From: Bacteroidota bacterium
Lineage (GTDB): Bacteria > Bacteroidota > Bacteroidia > Bacteroidales > UBA10428
DNA: 64,000 nt
Direction of reading: 5' to 3'
NCBI GenBank assembly: GCA_023442525.1
Contig: JAEZZA010000029.1
Span: 1-64,000 of the forward strand
Shown: piece after piece, positions 35,672-45,286 of the stretch
How positions within the stretch are numbered: the first letter of the stretch is position 1
How the letters are laid out: each line of letters starts with the position of its first letter
The notes under the pieces: model-generated
Seen by the model: the letters and a program-made list of their open reading frames with translations, nothing else
Told to the model about the DNA's origin: nothing
The model's database searches: none
Program-made: the position numbers and the translations under genes

Positions 35672-37483
35672 TCAGGTTCGGAAACGCTTTTCGATCTCGT
35701 CAATGCCCATGATTACCACAACAGGTTTCCCTGAAGGCGAGATAGCGGGGCTTTCACAAGCGAACAGACTGTCGACTATCTCCTGCATCATTTCACGCGA
35801 AAGACTGTCGCCATAGTTTAATGATCCGGCAAGTGCCATCGACCGTGCAATCCGTTCCCTGATATTATTCTTGATATCAGTTCCGGTTGATTTGAACATT
35901 TCGAGAAATGTCTCAATCAGCTCGGAGGCCTTTTCAAATCTGCTTTCGGCGGGATAACCGGCAATAACGATAGTATTGGATCCAAAAATGCGAATATCAT
36001 ATCCAATAACATGCAAATCGTCAACGATATCCTTGAGTACTACATAATCGGCCTGGTTGAGCTCAATGGTTTCTGGAAATAATGTTCGCTGCGCTACAGG
36101 GTAATTCATGGCAAACGAACGAAGATAACGCTCGTACAGGATCCTCTCATGGGCCCGCTTCTGGTCGATCAGCATCAGTCCTGATTTCACCGGAGTGAGA
36201 ATAAACCGGTTCTTGATCTGGATAAGCGTGTCGGATTTGTTACTTTCGGCGGGAATTACCTGTTGACCGGGAATCTCAAATCCCTCGTTGGAACCTGCCT
36301 GCCGGCCCGTATAAAGGCTCTCCCAGTTAGCAGGCACAGGTTGGTTTCTATGTGAAGTATTGTTATCAGGTTCAAAATTGAACGGGTTATAGTTGGGATT
36401 AATGGTAATCTCAGGTGCTGAAACAGGGATTTTATTATTAAATACCGGAAGATCAATTGCTCCTTCGGTATTAAAATCAATGGAAGGTACAATATTGAAT
36501 TTGCCCAGGGCTTCCCTTGTTGCAGCAACCAGGATCTGGAAAATAGCCTGTTCATTTTCAAACTTGATCTCTGTTTTGGTTGGATGAATATTAATATCGA
36601 TACAATCAGGATCAACATCCAGAAAAATAAAGTACGAGGGTATTGTATCCGGTGGTAATATCTTTTCATAAGCCATTAATATGGACTTATGAAAATAGGG
36701 ATGTTTCATAAACCGGTTATTCACGAAGAAAAACTGCTCTCCGGGACTCCGGCGGGCATATTCGGGCTTACCGATGAACCCGGATATATTAACCAGGCTG
36801 GTATCGGTATCAATATCAGTAAGATTCTGATTGATTGCCTTCCCAAAAAGATGCACGATCCTCTGTTTCAGGTTTGCCGGCGGAAGGTTATACAGTTCGT
36901 CATCATTGTGTTCGAGACAGAAAGCCACCTCGGGATGGGCAAGTGCTACCCTCTGGAATTCGTAAATAATATGTTTAAGCTCCGCATTATTGGTTTTCAA
37001 AAACTTACGCCTGGCCGGTACATTGTAAAAAAGATTTTTTACAGTAATACTTGTTCCGGGAGGGCAGTTAACCGGGTTTTGTGCTTCAACCACCGATCCT
37101 GATATAGTAATTTCAGTTCCGAGGTCGGTTCCGGGTTTAGCTGTACGAAGAACGACCTGCGATACCGATGCCACGGAGGCAAGAGCCTCACCCCGGAATC
37201 CCAGTGTACGTATGGCAAATAAATCAGATGCTTCACGGATTTTAGATGTGGCATGTCTTTCGAAGCTCATTCGGGCATCGGTCTCCGACATTCCACAACC
37301 GTTGTCAATAATCTGGATAAGCGTTTTACCCCCGTCGCGGGTAATGACTTTTATCGAAGTGCTGCCTGCGTCCACAGAATTCTCGATCAATTCCTTAATT
37401 ACGGAGGCCGGGCGCTGCACCACTTCGCCCGCAGCTATCTGATTGGCAACTGAATCGGGTAAAAGGTGAATGATATCGGGCAT
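35672..37483 (-). CDS. mutL: DNA mismatch repair protein MutL
   Basis: 603 residues. The GHKL ATPase domain has the N-terminal motifs ELIENSVDAG, IDNGCGM, TLGFRGEALASV and GTSITVKNLFYNVPARRKFLK. The transducer domain follows to about 330, then a disordered linker and a C-terminal dimerisation domain. The endonuclease-type motif DQHAxxExxxxE reads DQKRAHERILYE here, keeping Asp and both Glu residues but replacing His and Ala. MutL couples MutS mismatch recognition to strand incision in bacteria lacking MutH. A TATCTTTG -7 box lies 27 bases upstream. Confidence 0.95.
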   Translation of the reverse strand: MPDIIHLLPDSVANQIAAGEVVQRPASVIKELIENSVDAGSTSIKVITRDGGKTLIQIIDNGCGMSETDARMSFERHATSKIREASDLFAIRTLGFRGEALASVASVSQVVLRTAKPGTDLGTEITISGSVVEAQNPVNCPPGTSITVKNLFYNVPARRKFLKTNNAELKHIIYEFQRVALAHPEVAFCLEHNDDELYNLPPANLKQRIVHLFGKAINQNLTDIDTDTSLVNISGFIGKPEYARRSPGEQFFFVNNRFMKHPYFHKSILMAYEKILPPDTIPSYFIFLDVDPDCIDINIHPTKTEIKFENEQAIFQILVAATREALGKFNIVPSIDFNTEGAIDLPVFNNKIPVSAPEITINPNYNPFNFEPDNNTSHRNQPVPANWESLYTGRQAGSNEGFEIPGQQVIPAESNKSDTLIQIKNRFILTPVKSGLMLIDQKRAHERILYERYLRSFAMNYPVAQRTLFPETIELNQADYVVLKDIVDDLHVIGYDIRIFGSNTIVIAGYPAESRFEKASELIETFLEMFKSTGTDIKNNIRERIARSMALAGSLNYGDSLSREMMQEIVDSLFACESPAISPSGKPVVVIMGIDEIEKRFRT

Positions 37484-37509
37484 TGTGCAGAGAGGGTTAA
37501 TAACGTTAA

Positions 37510-37517
37510 CAAAGATA
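37510..37517 (-). promoter_or_regulatory. Candidate -7 box of mutL
   Basis: On the minus strand TATCTTTG matches TAnnTTTG, 27 bases before the mutL start. A TTG at 37543-37541 is a possible -33 element at slightly long spacing. Confidence 0.4.
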
Positions 37518-37621
37518 AAAAATCTTTAATTGCCGGAAACCAATGGTATGATATGGTTTCTTTCGGCATATATTTTGCATTAAATATTAAAGTACTTATA
37601 ATCAGCAAACCTGTTATTTAT

Positions 37622-37629
37622 TAAATTTG
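37622..37629 (+). promoter_or_regulatory. Candidate -7 box of the DUF4251 gene
   Basis: TAAATTTG matches TAnnTTTG, 17 bases before the ATG at 37647, which would give a very short leader. Confidence 0.35.
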
Positions 37630-37646
37630 TCTTAAAACTTTTCAAT

Positions 37647-38222
37647 ATGAAAAAATTAGTTTTTTTATTGATCATGGTATTATCCGCGGGATATACAGCA
37701 TATTCACAAGAAGACGGTACTGTTGATCCCAAGTTGAAGCGAAAACTGACAAAAGAGGAAAAAGCAATAATCAAAGAAGCCGAAGAAAGAGCAATGGCTC
37801 AGATGGTTGACTCACTAATCAAAGAACGCAGGTTTGTACTGGAAGCAGAATATCTGAGTAATCAATACGGTAACCGAATTGTTGTAAACAGCCTGATCAA
37901 TTTCATCATTGTTGACTCCAACAACATAGTAATACAAATTGCTTCCACAACCGGAGTCGGAGGATATAACGGTTTGGGAGGCATTACAACCCGTGGCCGG
38001 ATAACATCATATGAAATAACAAAAACCGGGAAGGCCCGGAACAACTATGCTATCAGATTAATGGCCAGCACTGTGATCGGCACGTTTGATATCTTTTTCA
38101 ACATATCACCCAATTCCAATACCAATGCTACGATAAGCGGGAACAGTCCTGGAAGGCTGAATTATTATGGTTCGATAAAACCCATTGAAGTTTCAAAGGT
38201 ATTTAAAGCGACGGCTATATAG
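37647..38222 (+). CDS. DUF4251 domain-containing secreted protein
   Basis: 191 residues with a signal peptide (1-20, ending AYSQ). A charged helical stretch (KRKLTKEEKAIIKEAEERA) follows, then the DUF4251 core (FVLEAEYLSNQYGNRI, STTGVGGYNGLGGITTRGRIT, VSKVFKATAI). This family is almost restricted to Bacteroidota and has no assigned function. It is convergent with the nucleotidyltransferase gene, with 13 bases between the stops. Confidence 0.85.
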   Translation: MKKLVFLLIMVLSAGYTAYSQEDGTVDPKLKRKLTKEEKAIIKEAEERAMAQMVDSLIKERRFVLEAEYLSNQYGNRIVVNSLINFIIVDSNNIVIQIASTTGVGGYNGLGGITTRGRITSYEITKTGKARNNYAIRLMASTVIGTFDIFFNISPNSNTNATISGNSPGRLNYYGSIKPIEVSKVFKATAI

Positions 38223-38235
38223 GCGAAAACGGCTA

Positions 38236-39141
38236 TTATATCCAAAGATTTTTGGGATAAATTCCTTTTTCCACCAGCGACCTGAGGCTGTTCATAACCA
38301 TGTCGCGGTCGTTACGGTATGTAACCCCGAACCAGCGTTCGTTTGTATGAAGTGCTTTCACCCTTGCCAGACCCGCTTTAATAGCTTCGTTCATGGCAAA
38401 AGGAATATAAAATTCGGAATCGGGATTATCGGCGTTTCTCGTGAGAAAACTGCGGAATTGTGTTTTCAGATGTGTAAACATAGAGGGTAAGAAACCGATC
38501 AGGTTCATTGATACCGGTTCATTACCGGTTAAACATACGGGTACTCCGTCCACATCGGCAACAATAACATCGCCATCGCGCATTATTTTCTTATGCTCGG
38601 CAATATAAGTGAGGTATCTGTTGTCATCAACGCGGCATACCCCGCGTGAAACACTACCCGATTCTGAAAGGGTTTTATCGAGTTGATAATCTACAATACA
38701 GTACTCATCGAGACTTCCGCTTTGCGGTTTGGCCAGAAAATCATGAATAACCTGGTACGAACCCGATCCATAGAAATCATCAGCATTGATCACAGCGAAA
38801 GGCTCGTTGATTTCAGGTTCTGCCATTAGCACGGCATGGCCTGTCCCCCATGGTTTCTTTCGGTTGGCCGGTAAGGAAAATCCTTCCGGTAACATTCCAA
38901 GTTCCTGGTAAACGAAACGGATATCTGCCTTGTCCATGGCATTTTTAAGAATGATCTCACGGAAATCGTCCACGAATTCTTTTCGAACTACCATTACCAC
39001 CTTTCCAAATCCTGCCCTTAAGGCATCATAAATTGAGTATTCCACAATGGTTTCGCCTGAAGGGCCGAAACGGTCAACCTGTTTCAAACTTCCATAACGG
39101 CTGCCCATGCCGGCAGCAAGAATTAATAATGTAGGCTGCAT
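38236..39141 (-). CDS. Nucleotidyltransferase family protein (sugar-phosphate NTP transferase)
   Basis: 301 residues, cytoplasmic. The N-terminal nucleotide-binding motif LAAGMGSRYGSLKQ and the later INADDFYGS (metal-binding acidic residues) are typical of GalU/RfbA-type sugar nucleotidyltransferases. The sugar it activates cannot be told from the sequence. It starts 6 bases after the stop of the HAMP-GAF gene on the same strand, so the two are probably co-transcribed. Confidence 0.85.
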   Translation of the reverse strand: MQPTLLILAAGMGSRYGSLKQVDRFGPSGETIVEYSIYDALRAGFGKVVMVVRKEFVDDFREIILKNAMDKADIRFVYQELGMLPEGFSLPANRKKPWGTGHAVLMAEPEINEPFAVINADDFYGSGSYQVIHDFLAKPQSGSLDEYCIVDYQLDKTLSESGSVSRGVCRVDDNRYLTYIAEHKKIMRDGDVIVADVDGVPVCLTGNEPVSMNLIGFLPSMFTHLKTQFRSFLTRNADNPDSEFYIPFAMNEAIKAGLARVKALHTNERWFGVTYRNDRDMVMNSLRSLVEKGIYPKNLWI

Positions 39142-39147
39142 TAGTTA

Positions 39148-40797
39148 TTACTGGCTAAGTTCTTTTATTCGTTTTCTTAATTCAGCAACTTCATGTGAGA
39201 GTTCTTCCTCACGGCGGGCCGACTGTTCCTGGGTAGCCCTTAATTCTTCCATATTCTGACGCATTTCCTCTTCCTGCGATGACATTTCTTCGGCCTGCTG
39301 TTGCGACTGTTCAAGCAACAGTGCAGTTTGCATCTGTGCTTTACTTGATGAAATGGTTGCAGCTATACTTTCTCCGATCCGCTCGATGAATTCTATCACG
39401 TGCTGAGGATACTCGTTGAACGATGCTATTTCAACCAAACCGTAAATTACATCATTATAAATCAATGGTACAATGAGCAGGGCTTTGGGACTGTCTTCAC
39501 CGAGTCCTGAAGTGATCTTCATATAATCCTTGGGAATATCGGTAAGATAAATCCTTTCTTTTTCGAGATAGCACCTGCCAACCAGTCCTTCGCCGATTTC
39601 AATGCGCCGTGTGATAAATTTCCGCCGGTCGAAGGCATAACTGGCCTTCATTTCAATATACTGATGTTCACGGTCATTATCATTAACAACATATATTCCT
39701 CCCTGGTTCGAATTGGTATACTTCACCAGGTTGCTGATAATGCTGTACGACAACTCTTCGAGGTCGTTTGTATTCTTTCTGAGAATATCACTGAATTTTG
39801 CAACTCCCTGTGCGGCCCAGTTTCTTTGCTCATCTTCCTCCTTGCGCCGCTTTTCCTCTTCGGCCGCTTTCTTAAGCTCGTTACGCATATCAAGTAGCGA
39901 ATGACCTAAGACGTCCTCATCGCTAAGGGGATCGAAATGAGAATCGAAATTGCCCTTTCCGATATCTACAGAGAAATTAAATATATTGGTAAGTCCTTTA
40001 ACCAGGTTATTCAGTGCTTTTGCCATGAGTCCCAGTTCGTCGTTACCTTCAGTAAGTTTATCCTTGGGAAGAATACCGCGACCCATCGACAGCAATATGT
40101 TCTTGGTATGATTAATGGGAACTACCAGAGAATTAATCGTAAGAACGCCTATAACAATGGCGCCGACCACAAGTATCAATCCCATTATAAAAATCCAGTT
40201 CTGAAATCTGTTAAATGTAGCCAGCATGTCCTGTCGCCCTCTTTCGACTATTGCCTCCTGGGCTTTTCGCAACTGGTCGATTTGAGCAAGAATCCGGTGA
40301 GTAATTACCATTACTTCACCTCCCTCTTCGGTCATGGGTGTCACTTCAAAAACTATAAACGTGTCATCGTATTTTTCAAGTGAATTCAGTTGTTCCATGA
40401 TGTACTGGTGTTTCGGAAACAACGAATCCACGATCACCGAATCGATATGATACAATGCCTGCCTGAGATGCGTACTATCCCACATAGCGCTTAACTGTTT
40501 CAGAGTGTCCATCACCATTTTATAATCCGTGGCATGCAGATTTTTCAATTTGATCTTGTCAGGAGTATCGGATATGTGGTCAATGGAAACCCATGATTTG
40601 ATAAGCATTCGAGAGTCGCTGACCCGCGTATACAGATCTGAAATATACTCCTGCGACGGAGTATAGACGTTCATGATTGTTTCGTTGATATTACGGCTAC
40701 GCTCCAGTGCCTTACTTGTTATCCATGCATTAATAATAACCGCAACAGTGATGATACCAAATCCCAACCCGATTTTGGTTGCTATTTTAAGTCTCAT
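39148..40797 (-). CDS. Membrane HAMP-GAF sensor protein without output domain
   Basis: 549 residues. TM1 (about 8-28), an extracytoplasmic helical region of about 170 residues, TM2 (about 203-224), then a HAMP domain (LVVPINHTKNIL onward) and a charged coiled coil with EEEKRRKEEDEQ. A GAF domain spans about 345-495 (GEGLVGRCYLEKERIYLTDI). The last 50 residues are a coiled coil rich in Glu and Gln. No kinase, cyclase, phosphatase or methyl-accepting domain follows, so it must pass its signal through partner proteins. It resembles the front half of Bacteroidota GAF histidine kinases. It precedes the nucleotidyltransferase gene. Confidence 0.8.
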   Translation of the reverse strand: MRLKIATKIGLGFGIITVAVIINAWITSKALERSRNINETIMNVYTPSQEYISDLYTRVSDSRMLIKSWVSIDHISDTPDKIKLKNLHATDYKMVMDTLKQLSAMWDSTHLRQALYHIDSVIVDSLFPKHQYIMEQLNSLEKYDDTFIVFEVTPMTEEGGEVMVITHRILAQIDQLRKAQEAIVERGRQDMLATFNRFQNWIFIMGLILVVGAIVIGVLTINSLVVPINHTKNILLSMGRGILPKDKLTEGNDELGLMAKALNNLVKGLTNIFNFSVDIGKGNFDSHFDPLSDEDVLGHSLLDMRNELKKAAEEEKRRKEEDEQRNWAAQGVAKFSDILRKNTNDLEELSYSIISNLVKYTNSNQGGIYVVNDNDREHQYIEMKASYAFDRRKFITRRIEIGEGLVGRCYLEKERIYLTDIPKDYMKITSGLGEDSPKALLIVPLIYNDVIYGLVEIASFNEYPQHVIEFIERIGESIAATISSSKAQMQTALLLEQSQQQAEEMSSQEEEMRQNMEELRATQEQSARREEELSHEVAELRKRIKELSQ

Positions 40798-40877
40798 GGC
40801 AACTACTCTTTTAGTAATTTGAAAAATAAGTCATTTTTGATCTTATATTCTTACTGGTTTTTTCAAAAAAAGTTTGG

Positions 40878-42059
40878 TTATTTTTCAAAATACTTATCTA
40901 CGGCAACCTTTAATTTTTTAAGAGCAGCATGCACAACTTGTCTCGGACATCCAATGTTCATGCGGTGAAATCCATCACCTTCCTTGCCAAACATCCGCCC
41001 GTCGTTGAGTCCGAGACCGGCTTTCTCAATTATAAATGTCTTTAATTCATCCGAGGTCATTCCGAGTCCCCTGAAATCGAGCCATACCAGGTATGTCGCC
41101 TGTGGTTCAACAACTTTTATGGCCGGAATATTCGTGGCTATATAATCTTTCAGAAACCCGTAATTACCATTTATATATTCCATTAGCTGCCTGAGCCACT
41201 CATGGCCTTTGCTGTAGGCTGCTTCGGTAGCAACTATTCCCGGAATATTACCGCTTCCTACATGCACCTGATCGAGCACTTCTTCGTACCGTGCCCGCAA
41301 CTTACTGTTTGAAATCACAAGGAATGCCGTGGAAAACCCTGCCAGGTTAAAGGTTTTACTTGGGGCCATACAGGTTATGGTGATACGGGATATTTCGTCG
41401 GAAATTTTCGCTGCAGGAATATGTTTGAACCCAGGAAATATCAGATCAGAATGTATTTCATCTGAAATCAAAAGTACATTATGCTTAATGCACAACTCTC
41501 CGATTCTCCTGATCGCTTCCTGGGGCCAGACAATTCCGGCCGGGTTGTGGGGACTGCATAAAAATATCATTTTTGCATCCACCATCTTCGATTCGAGATC
41601 TTCGAAGTTGATAGAATAATTGCCATTCCCATCGTAAACCAGTGGATTCTCAATCAGCTTTCTTTTATGGTTGCGAACCACCGAAAAGAACGGGAAGTAT
41701 ACCGGCGGTTGTATGATGATGCCGTCACCAGGCTCGGTAAAAGCAAGTATCAGAAGGCTTAATGCGGGAACAACGCCCGGAGCAAAGGAAATCCACGAAG
41801 GTTTGATCGACCAGCCGTGCTGTTTCTGATTCCAGTTTACTATCGATTCATAAAACGAAGAAGGAATGACGCCATATCCGAAAACTTCATGCTCAAACCT
41901 CTTATACAGGGCATCCATTATGAAATCGGGGGTACGGAAATCTGTATCGGCCACCCACATTGGAATGACCGATTTATTACGGAATACCTGCTCGCGCAGA
42001 TCATACTTTACACAATCGGTGTTCTCGCGATTAATGATCTCGTCGAAATTATAATTCAT
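40878..42059 (-). CDS. MalY/PatB-type PLP-dependent C-S lyase
   Basis: 393 residues. The N-terminus (VIPMWVADTDFRTPDFI) and VFGYGVI are typical of the MalY/PatB group of fold-type I aminotransferase-like enzymes. The PLP lysine lies in MAPSKTFNLAG, and the preceding ISDEIHSDLIF provides the cofactor aspartate. Members cleave cystathionine or cysteine conjugates to ammonia, pyruvate and a thiol; transamination of other substrates is also possible. It is divergent from rsmA across a very short region. Confidence 0.88.
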   Translation of the reverse strand: MNYNFDEIINRENTDCVKYDLREQVFRNKSVIPMWVADTDFRTPDFIMDALYKRFEHEVFGYGVIPSSFYESIVNWNQKQHGWSIKPSWISFAPGVVPALSLLILAFTEPGDGIIIQPPVYFPFFSVVRNHKRKLIENPLVYDGNGNYSINFEDLESKMVDAKMIFLCSPHNPAGIVWPQEAIRRIGELCIKHNVLLISDEIHSDLIFPGFKHIPAAKISDEISRITITCMAPSKTFNLAGFSTAFLVISNSKLRARYEEVLDQVHVGSGNIPGIVATEAAYSKGHEWLRQLMEYINGNYGFLKDYIATNIPAIKVVEPQATYLVWLDFRGLGMTSDELKTFIIEKAGLGLNDGRMFGKEGDGFHRMNIGCPRQVVHAALKKLKVAVDKYFEK

Positions 42060-42088
42060 AGGTCATCGTTTGAAGTGCCGAATTTAGG

Positions 42089-42096
42089 TATTTTTG
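42089..42096 (+). promoter_or_regulatory. Candidate -7 box of rsmA
   Basis: TATTTTTG matches TAnnTTTG, with TTTG at 42069-42072 as a possible -33 element. The box overlaps the TTG at 42094, which argues against that codon as the start and for the GTG at 42109, leaving only a few untranslated bases. Confidence 0.4.
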
Positions 42097-42108
42097 CAAA
42101 AATTTTTC

Positions 42109-42903
42109 GTGATCCCCGTAATACCAAAGAAAAGCCTTGGCCAGCATTTCCTGGAAGATAAAAACATAGCCCGTAAGATTGTCGACAGTCTGTCGTGGGA
42201 CACCTATGACAGTGTTGTAGAAATTGGCCCGGGAATGGGTGTTCTTTCAGAATTTCTCATGAATAAGCCCGGGAAAAACCTGAGATTTGTTGAGATCGAC
42301 AAATCTTCGGTAGAGTACCTGCAATCCAGGTTCCCGGCAATCCGGGATAAAATTATTTCTGCTGATGCTCTTAAAATAGATTTTTCTGATTTTTTTGATG
42401 AGCCGTTTGCGGTAATAGGGAATTTCCCTTACAACATCTCAAGCCAGCTATTCTTTAAAATTCTGAATTCGAAAAACAAGATAAACGAGACGGTCTGCAT
42501 GATACAGAAAGAGGTCGCATCACGGATCGCATCACCGCCCGGATCAAAAGAGTATGGAATACTGAGTGTATTGCTCCAGGCGTGGTACGATATCAGTTAT
42601 CTTTTTACTGTACCCCCCCAGGTTTTCATTCCACCCCCCAAAGTAAATTCTGCCGTAATCAGGCTAAAGCGGAATGAAACCCGGGAACTTCCGTGCAGTG
42701 AGGACTTATTCAAAACTGTAGTTAAGACCGCGTTTAACCAGAGACGTAAAACTTTGCGTAATTCATTAAGGAACATTTTATTAAATTTGAATCCGTCGGA
42801 ACCGGTTTTTCAAAGGCGTCCCGAACAATTAGGAGTGAAGGATTTTGTGGATCTGACGCTGTTAATTGAAAGAGCTGCCGGGAAAAGAAGTACAAAACCT
42901 TAA
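42109..42903 (+). CDS. rsmA: 16S rRNA dimethyladenosine transferase
   Basis: About 264 residues. The chosen GTG start gives VIPVIPKKSLGQHFL, the usual RsmA/KsgA beginning; an upstream TTG (42094) overlaps the likely promoter. SAM-binding motifs are EIGPGMGVL and ISADALKIDF, and the catalytic motif is GNFPYNISSQ. The C-terminal helical domain (about 195-264) contacts the ribosome. It dimethylates two adjacent adenines near the 3' end of 16S rRNA. mgtE follows 10 bases later. Confidence 0.95.
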   Translation: MIPVIPKKSLGQHFLEDKNIARKIVDSLSWDTYDSVVEIGPGMGVLSEFLMNKPGKNLRFVEIDKSSVEYLQSRFPAIRDKIISADALKIDFSDFFDEPFAVIGNFPYNISSQLFFKILNSKNKINETVCMIQKEVASRIASPPGSKEYGILSVLLQAWYDISYLFTVPPQVFIPPPKVNSAVIRLKRNETRELPCSEDLFKTVVKTAFNQRRKTLRNSLRNILLNLNPSEPVFQRRPEQLGVKDFVDLTLLIERAAGKRSTKP

Positions 42904-42913
42904 TACATTTGAT

Positions 42914-44272
42914 ATGCCCTTTGAACTGACGCGTGAGTATATCGATCAGCTGAAGGAACTGATCCGGAACAAGCAGGATGCCGATTCACTTGAAATGATA
43001 AGTGACCAGCACCCGGCGGATATAGCAGAAGTTTTCAGGGAACTGGATCATGAAGAGGCGGTATACCTTTACAATCTTCTGGATAGTGAGCTTTCGGCCG
43101 ATGTGCTTGTTGAACTGCCCGAAGATGAGCGGGAGGAGTTCATCCGGTCGATGCCGGTCGATTTGATTGCCCGCAAAGTTATCGACAATATGGAATCGGA
43201 CGATGCGGCCGACTTGCTTGGTGAACTTTCCGAAGAAAAGCAGGAAGAAGTCCTACAGAGCATTGAAGACGTTGAACAGGCAAGCGACATTGCCGATCTG
43301 CTCAGTTACGACGAGGATACCGCGGGTGGTTTGATGGCCAAGGAGCTCATCAAGGTTAAAGAAGACTGGGATGTGGCAAGGTGTATTACCGAAATCCGCA
43401 AGCAATCGGAAGAAGTGTATGAATTCTACTATGTATACGTTGTCGACAAGGATGATGTACTGATTGGAACCGTTACGCTGAAAAAATTAATTGTTTCCAG
43501 GTCCACAACCCGTATAAAAAATATAGTCGATAGGGATATTATTTCAGTACGAACCGATACCCCATCTGAAGAGGTAGCCAATATCATGAAAAAATACGAC
43601 CTGGTGTCGCTTCCGGTAGTGGATACCTTAGAGAGGCTGGTGGGAAGGATCACTATCGACGACGTGGTTGACGTGATACAGGAAGAAGCAGAAAAAGACT
43701 ACCAGATGATTTCGGGTATTACCGAGGATGTGGAGCATAGCGATAATGTCTTTCTCCTTACGCGTGCCCGGTTGCCCTGGCTGATTATAGGTCTGACCGG
43801 AGGAATTCTTGGCTCCCGGGTAATCAGTATGCATGAGAGCGAATTAAGAATTTCACCCGAAATGGCTCTTTTTTTCCCACTTATAGGTGCTATGGGAGGA
43901 AATGCGGGAGTGCAGTCGTCTTCGATTGTTGTCCAGGGAATAGCTGCCGGGACCATCGATCTGCAGGGAATATCGGGTAAACTGCTGAAAGAGTTTTCAG
44001 TTGCTGTCATTAACGGGCTTATTTTATCGACCCTGATATTCATTTATAACCTGCTCTTCAGCGATTCATTTGCACTTACTATAACAGTAAGTGTCGCCCT
44101 CTTCTCCGTAATACTTTTTGCATCCGTATTTGGAACATTTGTCCCTCTTGTCCTGAATAAATTTAAAATTGACCCTGCGCTTGCAACAGGCCCGTTTATA
44201 ACCACGACCAACGATATTATAGGACTTTCAATTTACCTGGCTGTCGGAAGAATTATGTATGGAATTGTTTAG
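42914..44272 (+). CDS. mgtE: Magnesium transporter MgtE
   Basis: About 452 residues from the ATG at 42914; a longer frame beginning with TTG at 42866 lies inside rsmA and is unlikely. A helical MgtE N domain (about 20-125, with PEDEREEFIRSMP) and two CBS domains (about 130-255) form the cytosolic Mg2+ sensor that gates the channel. Five membrane helices follow from about 280, with LFFPLIGAMGGNAGVQSS in the pore region and the GPFITTTNDIIGL segment near the end. It imports Mg2+. No M-box riboswitch was seen. It is probably co-transcribed with rsmA. Confidence 0.95.
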   Translation: MPFELTREYIDQLKELIRNKQDADSLEMISDQHPADIAEVFRELDHEEAVYLYNLLDSELSADVLVELPEDEREEFIRSMPVDLIARKVIDNMESDDAADLLGELSEEKQEEVLQSIEDVEQASDIADLLSYDEDTAGGLMAKELIKVKEDWDVARCITEIRKQSEEVYEFYYVYVVDKDDVLIGTVTLKKLIVSRSTTRIKNIVDRDIISVRTDTPSEEVANIMKKYDLVSLPVVDTLERLVGRITIDDVVDVIQEEAEKDYQMISGITEDVEHSDNVFLLTRARLPWLIIGLTGGILGSRVISMHESELRISPEMALFFPLIGAMGGNAGVQSSSIVVQGIAAGTIDLQGISGKLLKEFSVAVINGLILSTLIFIYNLLFSDSFALTITVSVALFSVILFASVFGTFVPLVLNKFKIDPALATGPFITTTNDIIGLSIYLAVGRIMYGIV

Positions 44273-44352
44273 CTTATATATAACCATTTCTTCATAAATT
44301 AGCAGAGAAACTAAAGCAGTCAGAAAATTTACCTAACATAAACTAAACCAAC

Positions 44353-45270
44353 ATGAAAAAAGCTGCAATTATTACCGCCCTCTTTGCCTTATTCACAGCG
44401 GCATATAGTCAGGTTACCGATGCGGAAGAACGAATAAAGACCCACACTGTGGATACCATTCTGGGTTGGAAGCGTGGTGGCGTGCTAGGTTTAAATACAT
44501 CACAGACTTCGTTGACCAACTGGTCGGCCGGAGGTCAGAGCTCTTTTGCCATAAACGGACTGGTAAGCCTTTTTGCACGTAATAAGCGTGAAAACACACT
44601 TTGGGAAAATTATCTCGACATTGGATATGGTACGATGAAACAGCAGGAAACCGGCTGGATAAAAACCGATGATCGAATTGACTTTACTTCAAAATACGGG
44701 ATTGAAGCCAACGAAAAACTCTATTATGCCGGAATTCTGAATTTCAAGACTCAGATGACACCCGGATATAATTACCCAAACGACAGTGTAAAAATTTCGG
44801 ACCTTTTTGCCCCTGCATACCTACTTTTGGCTCTGGGTATGGATTATTTGCCGAATCCCGATTTAACCATTTACCTCTCACCCTTTACATACCGACTTAC
44901 CATGGTTGCCGACGATGCGCTGGCCGATGCCGGGGCTTTTGGAGTGGATCCCGGAAAGCATTCCAAACAGGAATTCGGAGGATACCTTCGAACAATGTAT
45001 AAGAAAGATCTCATGGAGAATATTTCACTGCAAACGAAGCTCGAACTTTTTTCAAATTACCTGAAAAACTTCGGGTCGATAGATGTAAGCTGGGAAACTC
45101 TGATCTCCATGAAAGTGAATAAACTCATATCCGCTACACTGTCAACACATTTGTTGTATGACGAAGATATTTCCATTGTAAAGGAAGATGATAGCGGAAA
45201 CGTTACTACCTATAATTCCAAAGTTCAGTTCAAAGAGGTTCTTGCTGTTGGCTTCTCATTGAATTTCTAA
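44353..45270 (+). CDS. DUF3078 outer-membrane protein
   Basis: 305 residues with a signal peptide (1-19, ending AYSQ). The segment GVLGLNTSQTSLTNWSAGGQSSFA is the hallmark start of the DUF3078 family, and the rest alternates strands to a terminal aromatic residue (GFSLNF), consistent with an outer-membrane beta barrel. The function is unknown. mscL starts 16 bases downstream, so they probably share a transcript. Confidence 0.88.
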   Translation: MKKAAIITALFALFTAAYSQVTDAEERIKTHTVDTILGWKRGGVLGLNTSQTSLTNWSAGGQSSFAINGLVSLFARNKRENTLWENYLDIGYGTMKQQETGWIKTDDRIDFTSKYGIEANEKLYYAGILNFKTQMTPGYNYPNDSVKISDLFAPAYLLLALGMDYLPNPDLTIYLSPFTYRLTMVADDALADAGAFGVDPGKHSKQEFGGYLRTMYKKDLMENISLQTKLELFSNYLKNFGSIDVSWETLISMKVNKLISATLSTHLLYDEDISIVKEDDSGNVTTYNSKVQFKEVLAVGFSLNF

Positions 45271-45286
45271 CCTAAAACGAGATAAC

